Below are positions 17,838 to 27,084 of a stretch of 64,000 bases of DNA, piece by piece; position 1 is the stretch's first letter; each line of letters starts with the position of its first letter. A program made the translations under genes and the position numbers. Below the pieces are notes generated by a model that saw only the letters and a list, made by a program, of their open reading frames with translations, was not told the origin of the DNA and did not search any database. Source of the DNA: Sphingomonas phyllosphaerae FA2 (lineage in GTDB: Bacteria > Pseudomonadota > Alphaproteobacteria > Sphingomonadales > Sphingomonadaceae); contig NZ_KE386571.1 in assembly GCF_000427645.1 (NCBI RefSeq), positions 2,699,848 through 2,763,847 on the forward strand, written 5' to 3'.

Positions 17838-18368
17838 ATGCTCGCCGCGCTCCTCGCCCTCGCCGCCACGGCGGCCGACCCCACGCTCTGCGTTCCGGTG
17901 CCGACCGCCGAGGCCGCGCGCACCTCATCGCAAATCGACGAGCATCGCTCCTTGCGCAAAGCGCTCGACGAACCGATACCGAACGCATCGACGATGGTGA
18001 TGCTGTTCGGCCGCGGCGCCCATCTCGCGACCGAAGAATATAGCATTATCGTCGCGCGAGGGCCGGATGGCGTCTGGTACGGCTCCGCAGTCGGGCGCAG
18101 CAGGATCTGGGTCGAGGGCGTTCCCTATACGTCGCTTCCTCGCAAGGAATGGACGCTCGCAGCAGCAGCGGGAGCAAAGCTTGACGCTGCGATCGCGTGC
18201 CGCCGACGCTACAAACCGGCGACGAGGCGATTTCCCGGGTCGCCGCCGGTTCGCGGCTATGTCCCGGAAACCGTGGAGATCGTGATCAAAGGGCGAACCA
18301 CCGCCGCGTTCGGGTCGGATGAACAGGGCAACACGACCGCCACGCTCCTTCGCCCGCCGACGCGATAA
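17838..18368 (+). CDS. Hypothetical secreted protein
   Basis: 176 residues that I do not recognise. A short signal-like start (MLAALLALAATAADP) precedes a cysteine-containing mature region with two cysteines (LCVPVP and IACRRRY) that could pair. A beta-rich middle segment contains EEYSIIVARGPDGVWYGSAVGRS. It starts 59 bases after the synthetase gene and ends 16 bases before the convergent VOC gene. Codon use matches the neighbours. No catalytic motif is visible. Confidence 0.6.
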   Translation: MLAALLALAATAADPTLCVPVPTAEAARTSSQIDEHRSLRKALDEPIPNASTMVMLFGRGAHLATEEYSIIVARGPDGVWYGSAVGRSRIWVEGVPYTSLPRKEWTLAAAAGAKLDAAIACRRRYKPATRRFPGSPPVRGYVPETVEIVIKGRTTAAFGSDEQGNTTATLLRPPTR

Positions 18369-18384
18369 TCGGGGCCGATGCGCA

Positions 18385-18807
18385 TCACCTCTTCGCCACC
18401 CCGCGGCTGTCGCTGACTTCCAGCCAATAGCCATCCGGGTCCTGCGTATAGATTTGCCGCACGCCGTCGAAGCGCGTCTGCATCGTGCGCGGCTTGCCTG
18501 CCAGATCGGTCCACGGCCGCTTGTGCGCATCAAGCCACGCGGTCACGCTCGCCAGATCATCGACATGAATCGCGACATGCTCGTTGATATTCGACGGCTT
18601 GGGCGCGGTTCGCCCGTCGAGGATGTGCATCGCAAAGCCATTGCCGAGATCGATCCAGCGCCGGTTGGGCAACGGCTGCTTGATGAGCTGGAGCCCGAAC
18701 GCCTCGTGATAGAAGGTCGCGCTGCGATCGATATCGGACGCCTGAATGGCGACATGCTCGCCCTGCGCAGCGGCGGCGAGGACGAACAGGGCGGATAACA
18801 ACGACAT
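18385..18807 (-). CDS. Secreted VOC-superfamily (glyoxalase-like) protein
   Basis: 140 residues: a Sec signal peptide (MSLLSALFVLAAAAQG) followed by one glyoxalase/bleomycin-resistance fold made of two beta-alpha-beta-beta-beta units (EHVAIQASDIDRSATFYHEA and EHVAIHVDDLASVTAWLDA). The ending QIYTQDPDGYWLEVS carries the metal-ligand Glu typical of the fold. The two repeated His (EHVAI twice) and this Glu could bind metal. The substrate is unknown. The start at 18807 has GGAG ten bases upstream; an in-frame GTG lies three codons earlier. Confidence 0.82.
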   Translation of the reverse strand: MSLLSALFVLAAAAQGEHVAIQASDIDRSATFYHEAFGLQLIKQPLPNRRWIDLGNGFAMHILDGRTAPKPSNINEHVAIHVDDLASVTAWLDAHKRPWTDLAGKPRTMQTRFDGVRQIYTQDPDGYWLEVSDSRGVAKR

Positions 18808-18988
18808 AGACGGCACGCTCCGACACGGATCAGGTCAGCTACGCTACTGCATTTTGCTGCCCGCGCCAGCCCGGTGAAGGTCTGTCCTACACCGTCCCAC
18901 ATCCGGCATCACGCCCTTATCATGCCGCCGTCCATCCTCAACATTCACCCCGCCAGCGTCTCAACATTCGCAACATTCGCGGGTGCGG

Positions 18989-21900
18989 TCACGCCGCCGC
19001 GCGCAGCGGTTCCGGCGTCGCCGTGCCCGTGTCGTTCACCGCGACGCTGCCGGTCCGCTCCAGCTTGCCCCAGCCGACCTTCGGCCCGGTCGCCGCGACG
19101 TATAGCGCACGCAGCACGACCGCGTACAGCAACTGGCGATAGCCGAACCGCTGCATCAACAAGCGGATACCGGGGAAGCGCGCCTCGCGCCCATCGAGGC
19201 GATAGGCGATCCACCCGCACGCCAGATCGACCGCCGCGAACGCCGCCCAGAACGCCACCACGGTCAGCGCGTCGCCACCCGCCGCGTCCCAGCCGCGATC
19301 ATGGACCCGCCACGCCGTCCCGCCGACCCCGAGCAGCAGCGCCACATCAATCAACGGTGCCGTGAGCGTGAACACGAACTGGAACACCAGCGCCTGCGGC
19401 AGCCCGACCCGCCCCAGCCCGCCATGCTGCCCGATCGCGCCGCGGTGTTTCCACAGGCACTGCAGCGTCCCGAATGCCCAGCGGAAGCGTTGCTTGAACA
19501 GCGCACGCACCGTCTCCGGTGCCTCGGTCCACGCGATCGCGTCATTGTCGCAGGCGACCTGCCACCCGGCGCGCTGCACCGCGATGGTCAGGTCCTGGTC
19601 CTCGGCGAGCGTGTCCTCGGGATATCCGCCGACCGCGTCGAGCGCGGTGCGCCGCCAAGCGCCGACCGCGCCCGGGACCACCGTTACCGCGCCGAGCGAC
19701 AGCAAAGCACGCCGCTCCAGGTTCTGCGCGGTGACATATTCCAACGCCTGCCAGCGCGTAATGACGTTGGTGCGATTGCCGACCTTGGCGTTCCCCGCCA
19801 CCGCACCGATGCGCGGATCGGCGAACCAGCGCGTCAGCTTCGCGATCGTGTCGGGCTGGAATTGCGTATCGGCATCAAGCGCGATCACGACGTCACCGCG
19901 CGCCTGCCGCAATGCGATGTTGAGCGCGCGCGCCTTGCCGCCATTCTCCAGCGTCAGCAGCCGGACGCGCGGGTCGATCCCGAACGCCGCCTGCACGACT
20001 GCGCTGGTGCCGTCGGTCGAGCCGTCGTTGATCACGATCACCTCGATCCGCGGCCCGGTGCTGGCGAGGATGCGGCGAACCGACGCCTCGATCACCCGCG
20101 CCTCGTTGAAGGCGGGGATCAGCACCGACACGAACGTCGGCACCAGATGCGGTGCATTGTCCGGCACCGTCTCGCGACGCCGCCGCCACAGCGCCAGCCC
20201 GGTCAACGCCACTGCGCGCGCCATGCCGATCGCGATCACCGTGGCGAACAGCACCGCCCCGGCGTCGCGCAGCCACGCCAGCCCGTCGAACAGCCCGCGC
20301 GTTCCCGCCGCATCGGCGGCCGCATGACCGCGCAACTCGGGCATGACGGTGGCGGGCGAGAGCCGGGCAAGCGTCGAAACAGGCACAAAATCATAACCGC
20401 GCGCCCGCAAACCGCGAATGATGAGCGGCAACGCCTTGATCGTCTCAGTCCGGTCGCCGCCCGAATCGTGGAGCAGCACGATCTGCGCCGGACGCTCGGT
20501 GGTGCCCGCCGCGACCTGCGCGATCACGCGCTGCGCGATGACGTCGGCCTTCGGCCCCTGCCAGTCGAGCGGATCGACGTTGAGACCGACGGTCAGATAC
20601 CCCAGCCGCGCCGCGACCCGCGTCGCGTGCAGCTCGTCGCGGCGATCGGGATCGGCGTCGCCGAGGAAGGGCGGGCGGAACAGCGTCATGGCGCGCCCGG
20701 TATACGCCTCGACGATCCGCGCGGTCGCCTTCAGCTCCAGCGCGATCGCCGCCTCCGAACGGTGCGACAGGTCGGCGTGCGAGGTCGAGTGGTTGCCCAG
20801 TTCACTGCCCTGCGCAACGATCCGGCGCAGCAGCGGGCCCTGCCCCAACGCATTGGTGCCGGTGACGAAAAAGGTAGCCGGCGCGTGCTCGCGCGCCAGC
20901 ACGTCGAGGATCTTCGGCGTCCATGCCGGGTCCGGGCCGTCGTCGAAGGTAAGCGCGATCCGGTGGCGTTGCGCGCCGGTGCGCTCGACGGTGTCGGGTT
21001 GCGGCAGCTGCACGAAGCGGGCGGCACGGATCAGCCCGTCGCGCCACGTCACGTCGCGCGCACCCGCGGTCGCCTCCGCACTCATCCGCATGATCTCGCC
21101 CTGTCCCCGCACCGCAATTCCGGCCGGCGCGGGCACGGTGCGCAGATCAGGTCGCGCGCCGCCAGACAACGCACCCCATACCGAGGAATCCTCGCTGCCC
21201 AGCCGCCAAAGCGCCACCCCGGCCGCGCCGGTACGCCGCACCACCGCCATCTGGTTGGCGGCGCTGGGTGCGTCGAGCATCCAGACCTCGTGATGCCGGC
21301 CGTCGCGATCATAGGCGAAGTGGCTGTTGCCGCTCTCCGCGTCGAACTGCGGCGTCACCCCGGCCTGCGCCGCCAACGCCAGCGCGTCGGAAATCGCGAG
21401 CGGCACGGTGGTGCGCCCCTGCCAGTCATAGGCATAGCTGCCGATCGCGACGATCGCCTTGTTCGCACCGGCCTGCGCCACCGCCTGCGCGACGACGCGC
21501 GCGAACCACGGCTGCGACGCGATCGGCCCCGCCGCGCCGCCCATCCAATGTTCGTCATAGGCCATCAGCACCAGCCGGTCGGCGACCGCGGCATAGGCGC
21601 GCAAGTCCCAATCCGGATCGGCGACCGGTGTCGTCAGCGCCACCGTCCAGCCGCGCGGTGCGAAGCGCGCGCGCAGCTCGCCAAGGAAAGTCCGATAGTC
21701 GCGATGCGCGCTCACCGGCAGGCTTTCGAGGTCGAGCATCACCCCTGCGCCGCCCTGGCCCGTCACCAGCGCCACGATCTGCTCCGCAAACCGCGCACGC
21801 GCGGCGCGATCGGCGAGCAAGGCGGCGGTGCCCGCACCGTCCCAGCTGCCATCCGCCGCGGCATTCTGCACCATCGGCAGCACATGCGGGCGGCGCGTGG

Positions 21901-22309
21901 CGCGCGCCAACACCTGGCGCATGAACGGGTCGTCCTCGGCGACGAAGCGGTGATCCGCGCCGGTGACGGTGGCCAGCCCGGGGACGAGCCATTCCAGTTC
22001 ACCGACATGCGCCGCCAGCGACTGTTGCGATGGTGCATCCCACGGCATGTAGAAGCCCATCGTGCCGCCGGTCAGCGCCGCGCCTGTCGCCGCAGGCAGC
22101 CACGCGCCCGACGCGCCGTCGCGCACCGGGGCTGCCACCGCGGTCTGTGGCGCGTGTGGCATCGCGAAGCGCGGCGCGACCGCCGCAACCGGGCGTACGA
22201 CCGCCGCGATCAGCAGAGCGGCCAGCAACAGCGGCACGCACAGCGCAATGCCCAGCGCCACACGCACCCGCCGGGCGCGCCGCCCGCTGGCATCGTAGAA
22301 AATCGCCAC
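18989..22309 (-). CDS. Three-domain polysaccharide enzyme: GH18-like, polysaccharide deacetylase, GT2 glycosyltransferase
   Basis: 1106 residues in one frame. A membrane anchor (15-37) precedes a GH18-like barrel (about 80-375) with MLDLESL at 191-197 and LMAYDEHW. A NodB deacetylase (about 448-650) has TFDD at 454-457, NHSTSH at 506-511, RPPF and LLHDSGG. After another membrane segment (about 682-705) comes a family 2 transferase (about 726-960) with DAD at 812-814, EDQD at 903-906 and QRFRW at 940-944, followed by C-terminal membrane segments. The set could polymerise, deacetylate and trim a beta-linked amino sugar polymer, much as separate Pga/Ica proteins do; the product is inferred. A Crp/Fnr gene lies 78 bases upstream on the same strand. 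Confidence 0.92.
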   Translation of the reverse strand: MAIFYDASGRRARRVRVALGIALCVPLLLAALLIAAVVRPVAAVAPRFAMPHAPQTAVAAPVRDGASGAWLPAATGAALTGGTMGFYMPWDAPSQQSLAAHVGELEWLVPGLATVTGADHRFVAEDDPFMRQVLARATRRPHVLPMVQNAAADGSWDGAGTAALLADRAARARFAEQIVALVTGQGGAGVMLDLESLPVSAHRDYRTFLGELRARFAPRGWTVALTTPVADPDWDLRAYAAVADRLVLMAYDEHWMGGAAGPIASQPWFARVVAQAVAQAGANKAIVAIGSYAYDWQGRTTVPLAISDALALAAQAGVTPQFDAESGNSHFAYDRDGRHHEVWMLDAPSAANQMAVVRRTGAAGVALWRLGSEDSSVWGALSGGARPDLRTVPAPAGIAVRGQGEIMRMSAEATAGARDVTWRDGLIRAARFVQLPQPDTVERTGAQRHRIALTFDDGPDPAWTPKILDVLAREHAPATFFVTGTNALGQGPLLRRIVAQGSELGNHSTSHADLSHRSEAAIALELKATARIVEAYTGRAMTLFRPPFLGDADPDRRDELHATRVAARLGYLTVGLNVDPLDWQGPKADVIAQRVIAQVAAGTTERPAQIVLLHDSGGDRTETIKALPLIIRGLRARGYDFVPVSTLARLSPATVMPELRGHAAADAAGTRGLFDGLAWLRDAGAVLFATVIAIGMARAVALTGLALWRRRRETVPDNAPHLVPTFVSVLIPAFNEARVIEASVRRILASTGPRIEVIVINDGSTDGTSAVVQAAFGIDPRVRLLTLENGGKARALNIALRQARGDVVIALDADTQFQPDTIAKLTRWFADPRIGAVAGNAKVGNRTNVITRWQALEYVTAQNLERRALLSLGAVTVVPGAVGAWRRTALDAVGGYPEDTLAEDQDLTIAVQRAGWQVACDNDAIAWTEAPETVRALFKQRFRWAFGTLQCLWKHRGAIGQHGGLGRVGLPQALVFQFVFTLTAPLIDVALLLGVGGTAWRVHDRGWDAAGGDALTVVAFWAAFAAVDLACGWIAYRLDGREARFPGIRLLMQRFGYRQLLYAVVLRALYVAATGPKVGWGKLERTGSVAVNDTGTATPEPLRAAA

Positions 22310-22387
22310 GCCTGTGTCCGTCCCATCGTTCCGACCGAAGGCAGGCCGTTAGCCGGTGTTGACGAACAAGCGGTTAACTACGCGACG

Positions 22388-23143
22388 TCAGGCAACCTCG
22401 CCGCCCAGCAACCATGCGGCATCGCGGGTCATCACCCGCTGCTGCCGCGCCGACATCGATCGCAGCCGCGCTGCATCGAGCAGCTTGATTCGATGCCGAT
22501 CGCGCGACACGAGCCCCGTCTCCGCCATTTGCCGGAAAACGCGGTTCACGTGCACCGCGGTCAGCCCGAGATGATCGCCGATCTGCTCCTGTGTCAACGG
22601 CATGTCGAAACCGTCGTCACTGGCTGCGCCCATCGCACGCAACCGCTCCTCGACATCCAGCAGCAGCGCCGCGACCCGCGCGATCGCCGGGGTGCGCCCG
22701 ACCGCGGCAAGCCGGTCCATCAGCGCGACGCGCTCGCGCTGTACGCTGAGGAACATCGCCGCGGCAAACCGCGGCGAACTGGCGAACAGCGCGCCGAACG
22801 CCGCGAGCGGCACCCGGCTGATCGTCACCGGGGTCAGCGCGGTCAGCGTGTCGGCGGCCTGCGCGAGACACATGCTGGGCGTGCCCAGCATGTCGCCAGG
22901 CAGATGAAATTTGACGATCTGCCGCTCGCCGCCGGGCAGCAGGACCGACGAGCCGACCCAGCCGCTGAGCAACAAATAGATGTACCGCGGCGGTTCGCCC
23001 TCGCGGCGCAGCACGGCATGACGGGGGAAAGCGGCGGGCGGCTCGCCAAGCGCTTGCACACCTGCCCTGTCCCTTTCCGATAACGGGATAAACTCTTCAA
23101 AACGGTGGAGAGGCAGAAGTTCTGGCACACGATATTCCCGCAA
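22388..23143 (-). CDS. Crp/Fnr-family transcriptional regulator
   Basis: 251 residues: an N-terminal cyclic-nucleotide-binding-type beta barrel (about 20-140, with LLLSGWVGSSVLLPGGERQ and FHLPGDMLG) and a C-terminal winged helix (about 165-235, with TQEQIGDHLGLTAVHVNRVF). No FNR-type iron-sulfur cysteine cluster is visible at the N-terminus. It is divergent from the amidohydrolase gene and 78 bases upstream of the polysaccharide enzyme on the same strand, so it may regulate either; that is inference. Confidence 0.9.
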   Translation of the reverse strand: MREYRVPELLPLHRFEEFIPLSERDRAGVQALGEPPAAFPRHAVLRREGEPPRYIYLLLSGWVGSSVLLPGGERQIVKFHLPGDMLGTPSMCLAQAADTLTALTPVTISRVPLAAFGALFASSPRFAAAMFLSVQRERVALMDRLAAVGRTPAIARVAALLLDVEERLRAMGAASDDGFDMPLTQEQIGDHLGLTAVHVNRVFRQMAETGLVSRDRHRIKLLDAARLRSMSARQQRVMTRDAAWLLGGEVA

Positions 23144-23315
23144 GAGCGAACGCGCATCCTAGGCACGGTTTGACGCAGCTAGCGCTGATCCATTTTATGG
23201 CATCGACCACTTTCGCGTTACCTGAAGCTGTTGATGCTGCGCGTGACGATTTGGGACGTGACGCGCCGCCCGGATCGCGGCACGATGGCCGGACAATCAG
23301 GGGACATCCACCATC

Positions 23316-26300
23316 GTGACCTTCCGTGCCATGACCGCCGTTGCCTTGTGCCTGCTCGCCGCGCCGCTCGCCGCGCAGGACAAGCCGGTCGAACAGACCC
23401 AGGTGCCCGAGAACGAGGCGACCGCGCCGACCCCGGACCCGGCCGGAACGCTGCCGCCGCCTGCCCCCGCGACCACGGCGGCAGGCGCGAAGGATGCCAA
23501 GCCTGCCAAGTGGGACGTCAACGCGCCGCGCGGGTTGCGCACGAAGCAGGTGCGGATGACGACCGACGAGGGCAGCTGGATGAACGTCGACGTGTCGCCG
23601 GACGGGCGGACGGTCGCCTTCGACCTGCTCGGCGACATCTATACGATGCCGATCGCGGGCGGCACGCCGACCCGCATCGCCGAGGGGCTGGCGTTCGAAC
23701 ATCAGCCGCGCTTTTCGCCCGACGGCCGCCGGATCGCCTTCACCTCCGACCGCGGCGGGGGCGACAACATCTGGGTGATGAACGTCGACGGCAGCGACAA
23801 GCGGCAGGTGACCAAGGAGGATTTCCGCCTGCTCAACCAGCCGACGTGGAGCCCGGACGGCCGCTTCATCGCCGCCAAAAAGCATTTCACCACCGGCCGC
23901 TCGCTCGGCACCGGCGAGGTGTGGCTCTACCACGTCTCTGGCGGCGGCGGGGTGCAGCTGGTCAAGCGCGCCAGCGAGGTGCTGCAAAAGGAACTCGGCG
24001 AGCCGATCTACGCGCCCGATGGCAAGAGCATCTATTACACGCGCAACGTCTCGTCGGGGCCGATCTTCGAATATGCGCAGAACTCGCGCACCGACCTGTT
24101 CGACATCGAACGCTATGACATCGACACCGGCGAGGTGACGACCGCGGTCAGCGGGGTCGGCGGCTCGGTGCGCCCGACCCCGTCGCGCAACGGCAAGATG
24201 ATCGCGTTCGTCCGCCGCGACGACAATGTCACGAAGTTGTGGGTGAAGAATCTCGCCACCGGCGTCGAGCGGATCGTCTACGGCCCGCTCGACCGCGACG
24301 TGCAGGAGACGTGGGCGGTGACCGGCGTCTATCCGAACATGAGCTGGACCCCCGACGACAAGGGCATCGTCTTCTGGTCGGGCGGCAAGCTGCGCCGCGT
24401 CGGGGTCGATGGCGGTTCGGCGAGCGTGATCCCGTTCCGCGTCGACGACACGCGCGTGATCGCCGAGGCGGCGCACCCACAGGTCGAGGTCGCGCCCGCG
24501 CGCTTCATGACGAAGGCCACGCGCTGGGCGACCGTCTCGCCGGACGGCAAGCAGGTCGTGTTCGAAACGCTCGGCAAGCTCTGGATCAAGCCGCTCGCAG
24601 GCGGCGCGCCCAAGCGGCTGACGCGCGCCACCGACGAGCTGGAATTGTGGCCGAGCTGGTCGCGCGACGGGCGCACGATCGTCTTCACCGGCTGGACCGA
24701 CGCCGGGCTCGGCCAGATCCGCACCGTCGCGGCGAGCGGCGGCGCGGCGAAGGCGGTGACGACGGTGCCCGGTCATTATCGCCGCCCGCGCTTCTCGCCC
24801 GACGGGAAGACGATCGTCTTCGAACAGGGCGAGGGTGGCGAGCTGACCGCGCCGCGCGGCAACGCCGGCACCGGCGTCTACCGCGTCGCCGCGACCGGTG
24901 GTGCGCCGGTGCGCGTCGCAAAGGATGCCGCCGCGCCGCAATTCGGCACTGCCAACGACCGCGTCTTCCTGATCGTCAACGAAAGCAACAAGCGCCAGCT
25001 GGTCAGCACCGACCTGTCGGGCGAAAACCGCCGCGTTCATGCCGGGGGCGAACTGGTCAACGACTTCCAGATCTCCCCGGCCGGCGATTATGTCGCGTTC
25101 CGCCAGAATTACGAAGCCTTCGTCATGCCGTTGATGCCCGGCACGCAGGCGGTAGAGGTCGACGCCAAGGCGGGCGCGTTGCCGGTGACGCGGGTCAGCG
25201 CGGACGGGGCCGACTTCATCAACTGGTCCGACAATGGTAAGCGCCTCCACTGGAGCGCCGGTCCGACGCTCTATTCCGCCGACACCGCCGCACTGTTCCG
25301 CGCCGCGCCGGCCGACGAGGATGCGGCCAAATTCGTCGCGCCGCGCACCGGCGTGTCGCTGTCGATGGACGTCGCCGCCGCCAAGCCGACCGGCACCGTT
25401 GCGCTCACCGGCGCGCGCGTCGTGACGATGGCCGGCGCCGATGGCGGAATCGTCGACAATGCGACGGTGCTGATCCGCGGCGACCGCATCGTCGCGGTCG
25501 GTCCGCGCGCCTCGGTACAGGTCCCCGCTGGCGCGACCACCGTCGACGTCACCGGCAAGACGATCATCCCCGGGCTGGTCGACGCGCACGCGCACGGCCC
25601 ACAGGGCGACGACGAACTTGTCCCGCAGCAGAACTGGTCGGCGATGGCAAATCTCGCGCTCGGCACCACCACCGTCCACGATCCGTCGTCGCGCTCAGCG
25701 GAGATCTTCCCCGCCGCCGAAATGCAACAAGCCGGCCTGGTGCTCGCGCCGCGCACCTTCTCGACCGGCGAGGTGATCTATGGCGCGAAGAGTCCCGACG
25801 TCTATGCGCAGATCGACAGCTATGACGATGCGCTGTCGATCGTGCGTCGGCTGAAGGCGCAGGGCGCACACAGCGTCAAGAACTACAACCAGCCGCGCCG
25901 CGAACAGCGCCAGATGGTCGTCGCCGCCGCGCAGGCCGAGGGGATGGAGGTCGTGCCGGAGGGCGGGTCGCTCTACACGCTCGACATGACGTTGGTGTCG
26001 GACGGCAATTCGACGCTCGAGCACAATGTCCCGCTCGAACACTTCTACAATGACGTGCTCAGCCTGTGGGCGCAGACCACGGTGGGCTACACCCCGACCT
26101 TGGTCGTCGCCTACGGCGGGCTGGCGGGCGATCCGTACTGGCGCGCGCACAGCGACGTGTGGCGGCATCCGCTGCTGACGCGCCACGCGCCGGTCGCGTT
26201 GCTCGCCGCGCAGAACGCACGCCGCCCGATCGCGCCCGAGGACGATTATGTCGACGGCGCCACCGCACGCGAGGCCAAGAAGCTCGCCGACAAGGGCATC

Positions 26301-26705
26301 CACGTCGCGATCGGCGCGCACGGCCAGCAACCGGGGCTCGGCGCGCATTGGGAGCTGTGGAGCTTCGTGCGTGGCGGGATGACGCCGATCGAGGCGCTGC
26401 GCGCCGGTACGATCGCGTCGGCGACCTCGCTTGGTTATCAAAAGGACGTCGGCTCGCTCGAACCCGGCAAGCTCGCCGATCTGGTGGTGCTCGATGCCGA
26501 TCCCACCGCCGACATCCGCAACAGCGACAAGATCAGCCGCGTGATGCTGGGCGGCCGGCTCTACGACGCCGCGACGCTGGGCGAAGTGGCGACCGGCAAC
26601 CGCAAGCGCCTGCCTTACTGGTGGGAAACGGCCAGTGGCCGCGGTGCCGACACCGGTGCGAAGGTGACGGTCGGCCACGGCCACGGGAACAGCGATCTCG
26701 ACTGA
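23316..26705 (+). CDS. Secreted TolB-like propeller / amidohydrolase fusion protein
   Basis: 1129 residues. A signal peptide (ALCLLAAPLAAQ) is followed by a proline/alanine linker. WD40-like (PD40) beta-propeller repeats run from about 70 to 690 (repeated FSPDGRRIAF, WSPDGRFIA, FSPDGKTIVFEQ). From about 700 an amidohydrolase domain has the metal-binding GLVDAHAHGP near residue 755 and a later helix with TPIEALRAGTIASATSLGY. Family members are periplasmic or outer-membrane dipeptidase/amidohydrolase-like; the substrate is unknown. The start is a GTG at 23316; an ATG five codons on is also possible. Confidence 0.88.
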   Translation: MTFRAMTAVALCLLAAPLAAQDKPVEQTQVPENEATAPTPDPAGTLPPPAPATTAAGAKDAKPAKWDVNAPRGLRTKQVRMTTDEGSWMNVDVSPDGRTVAFDLLGDIYTMPIAGGTPTRIAEGLAFEHQPRFSPDGRRIAFTSDRGGGDNIWVMNVDGSDKRQVTKEDFRLLNQPTWSPDGRFIAAKKHFTTGRSLGTGEVWLYHVSGGGGVQLVKRASEVLQKELGEPIYAPDGKSIYYTRNVSSGPIFEYAQNSRTDLFDIERYDIDTGEVTTAVSGVGGSVRPTPSRNGKMIAFVRRDDNVTKLWVKNLATGVERIVYGPLDRDVQETWAVTGVYPNMSWTPDDKGIVFWSGGKLRRVGVDGGSASVIPFRVDDTRVIAEAAHPQVEVAPARFMTKATRWATVSPDGKQVVFETLGKLWIKPLAGGAPKRLTRATDELELWPSWSRDGRTIVFTGWTDAGLGQIRTVAASGGAAKAVTTVPGHYRRPRFSPDGKTIVFEQGEGGELTAPRGNAGTGVYRVAATGGAPVRVAKDAAAPQFGTANDRVFLIVNESNKRQLVSTDLSGENRRVHAGGELVNDFQISPAGDYVAFRQNYEAFVMPLMPGTQAVEVDAKAGALPVTRVSADGADFINWSDNGKRLHWSAGPTLYSADTAALFRAAPADEDAAKFVAPRTGVSLSMDVAAAKPTGTVALTGARVVTMAGADGGIVDNATVLIRGDRIVAVGPRASVQVPAGATTVDVTGKTIIPGLVDAHAHGPQGDDELVPQQNWSAMANLALGTTTVHDPSSRSAEIFPAAEMQQAGLVLAPRTFSTGEVIYGAKSPDVYAQIDSYDDALSIVRRLKAQGAHSVKNYNQPRREQRQMVVAAAQAEGMEVVPEGGSLYTLDMTLVSDGNSTLEHNVPLEHFYNDVLSLWAQTTVGYTPTLVVAYGGLAGDPYWRAHSDVWRHPLLTRHAPVALLAAQNARRPIAPEDDYVDGATAREAKKLADKGIHVAIGAHGQQPGLGAHWELWSFVRGGMTPIEALRAGTIASATSLGYQKDVGSLEPGKLADLVVLDADPTADIRNSDKISRVMLGGRLYDAATLGEVATGNRKRLPYWWETASGRGADTGAKVTVGHGHGNSDLD

Positions 26706-26769
26706 CGACACACCCCCGGCGGCCTTCCTCGCCACGCTGGAGGGCTGGCCGGCGGGCTATGGCGAGGGC

Positions 26770-26979
26770 GTGTACGCCGGGCGGCGCTGGGGCGTCACGC
26801 TGACCGAGAGCCCGGATCGGCGGCGCGTCTGGCTGTACGGCGAGGAACTCGGCGGCGCGGCTCGGGTGAGCTTCAATCTCTACCGACTCGCCGGCCGCCG
26901 CGTTGCGCTGCGGCCGTGCGAGATGCCGGCGGCGGCGGTGGTCGCCTTCGTGCTCGGCTACCGTGCCGCATCGCGTTGA
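26770..26979 (+). CDS. Small hypothetical protein (start uncertain)
   Basis: At least 69 residues with a neat beta-rich pattern (VWLYGEELGGAARVSFNLY, ALRPCEMPAAAVVAFVLGY). The frame stays open and protein-like upstream of the GTG at 26770 (AFLATLEGWPAGYGEGVYAG), back to about 26707, right after the amidohydrolase stop. No ATG, GTG or TTG is found there, so the true start may be a CTG or may have been lost. No family recognised. Confidence 0.5.
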   Translation: MYAGRRWGVTLTESPDRRRVWLYGEELGGAARVSFNLYRLAGRRVALRPCEMPAAAVVAFVLGYRAASR

Positions 26980-27084
26980 CGCCGCTGCATCCGGGGTGCC
27001 CGTCGCGATCGGGCGGGGATCCCGGCACGCGGCGATCTGGATCATTCGCGATCCGGACAGACCAACCCACGTCGCAGCCGTACT

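Noticed and set aside
19301..23083. Very long plus-strand open frame (1260 codons)
   Set aside because: It is antisense to the GH18/deacetylase/GT2 gene and the Crp/Fnr gene, is arginine/histidine-rich with no family motifs, and arises from high-GC codon use.
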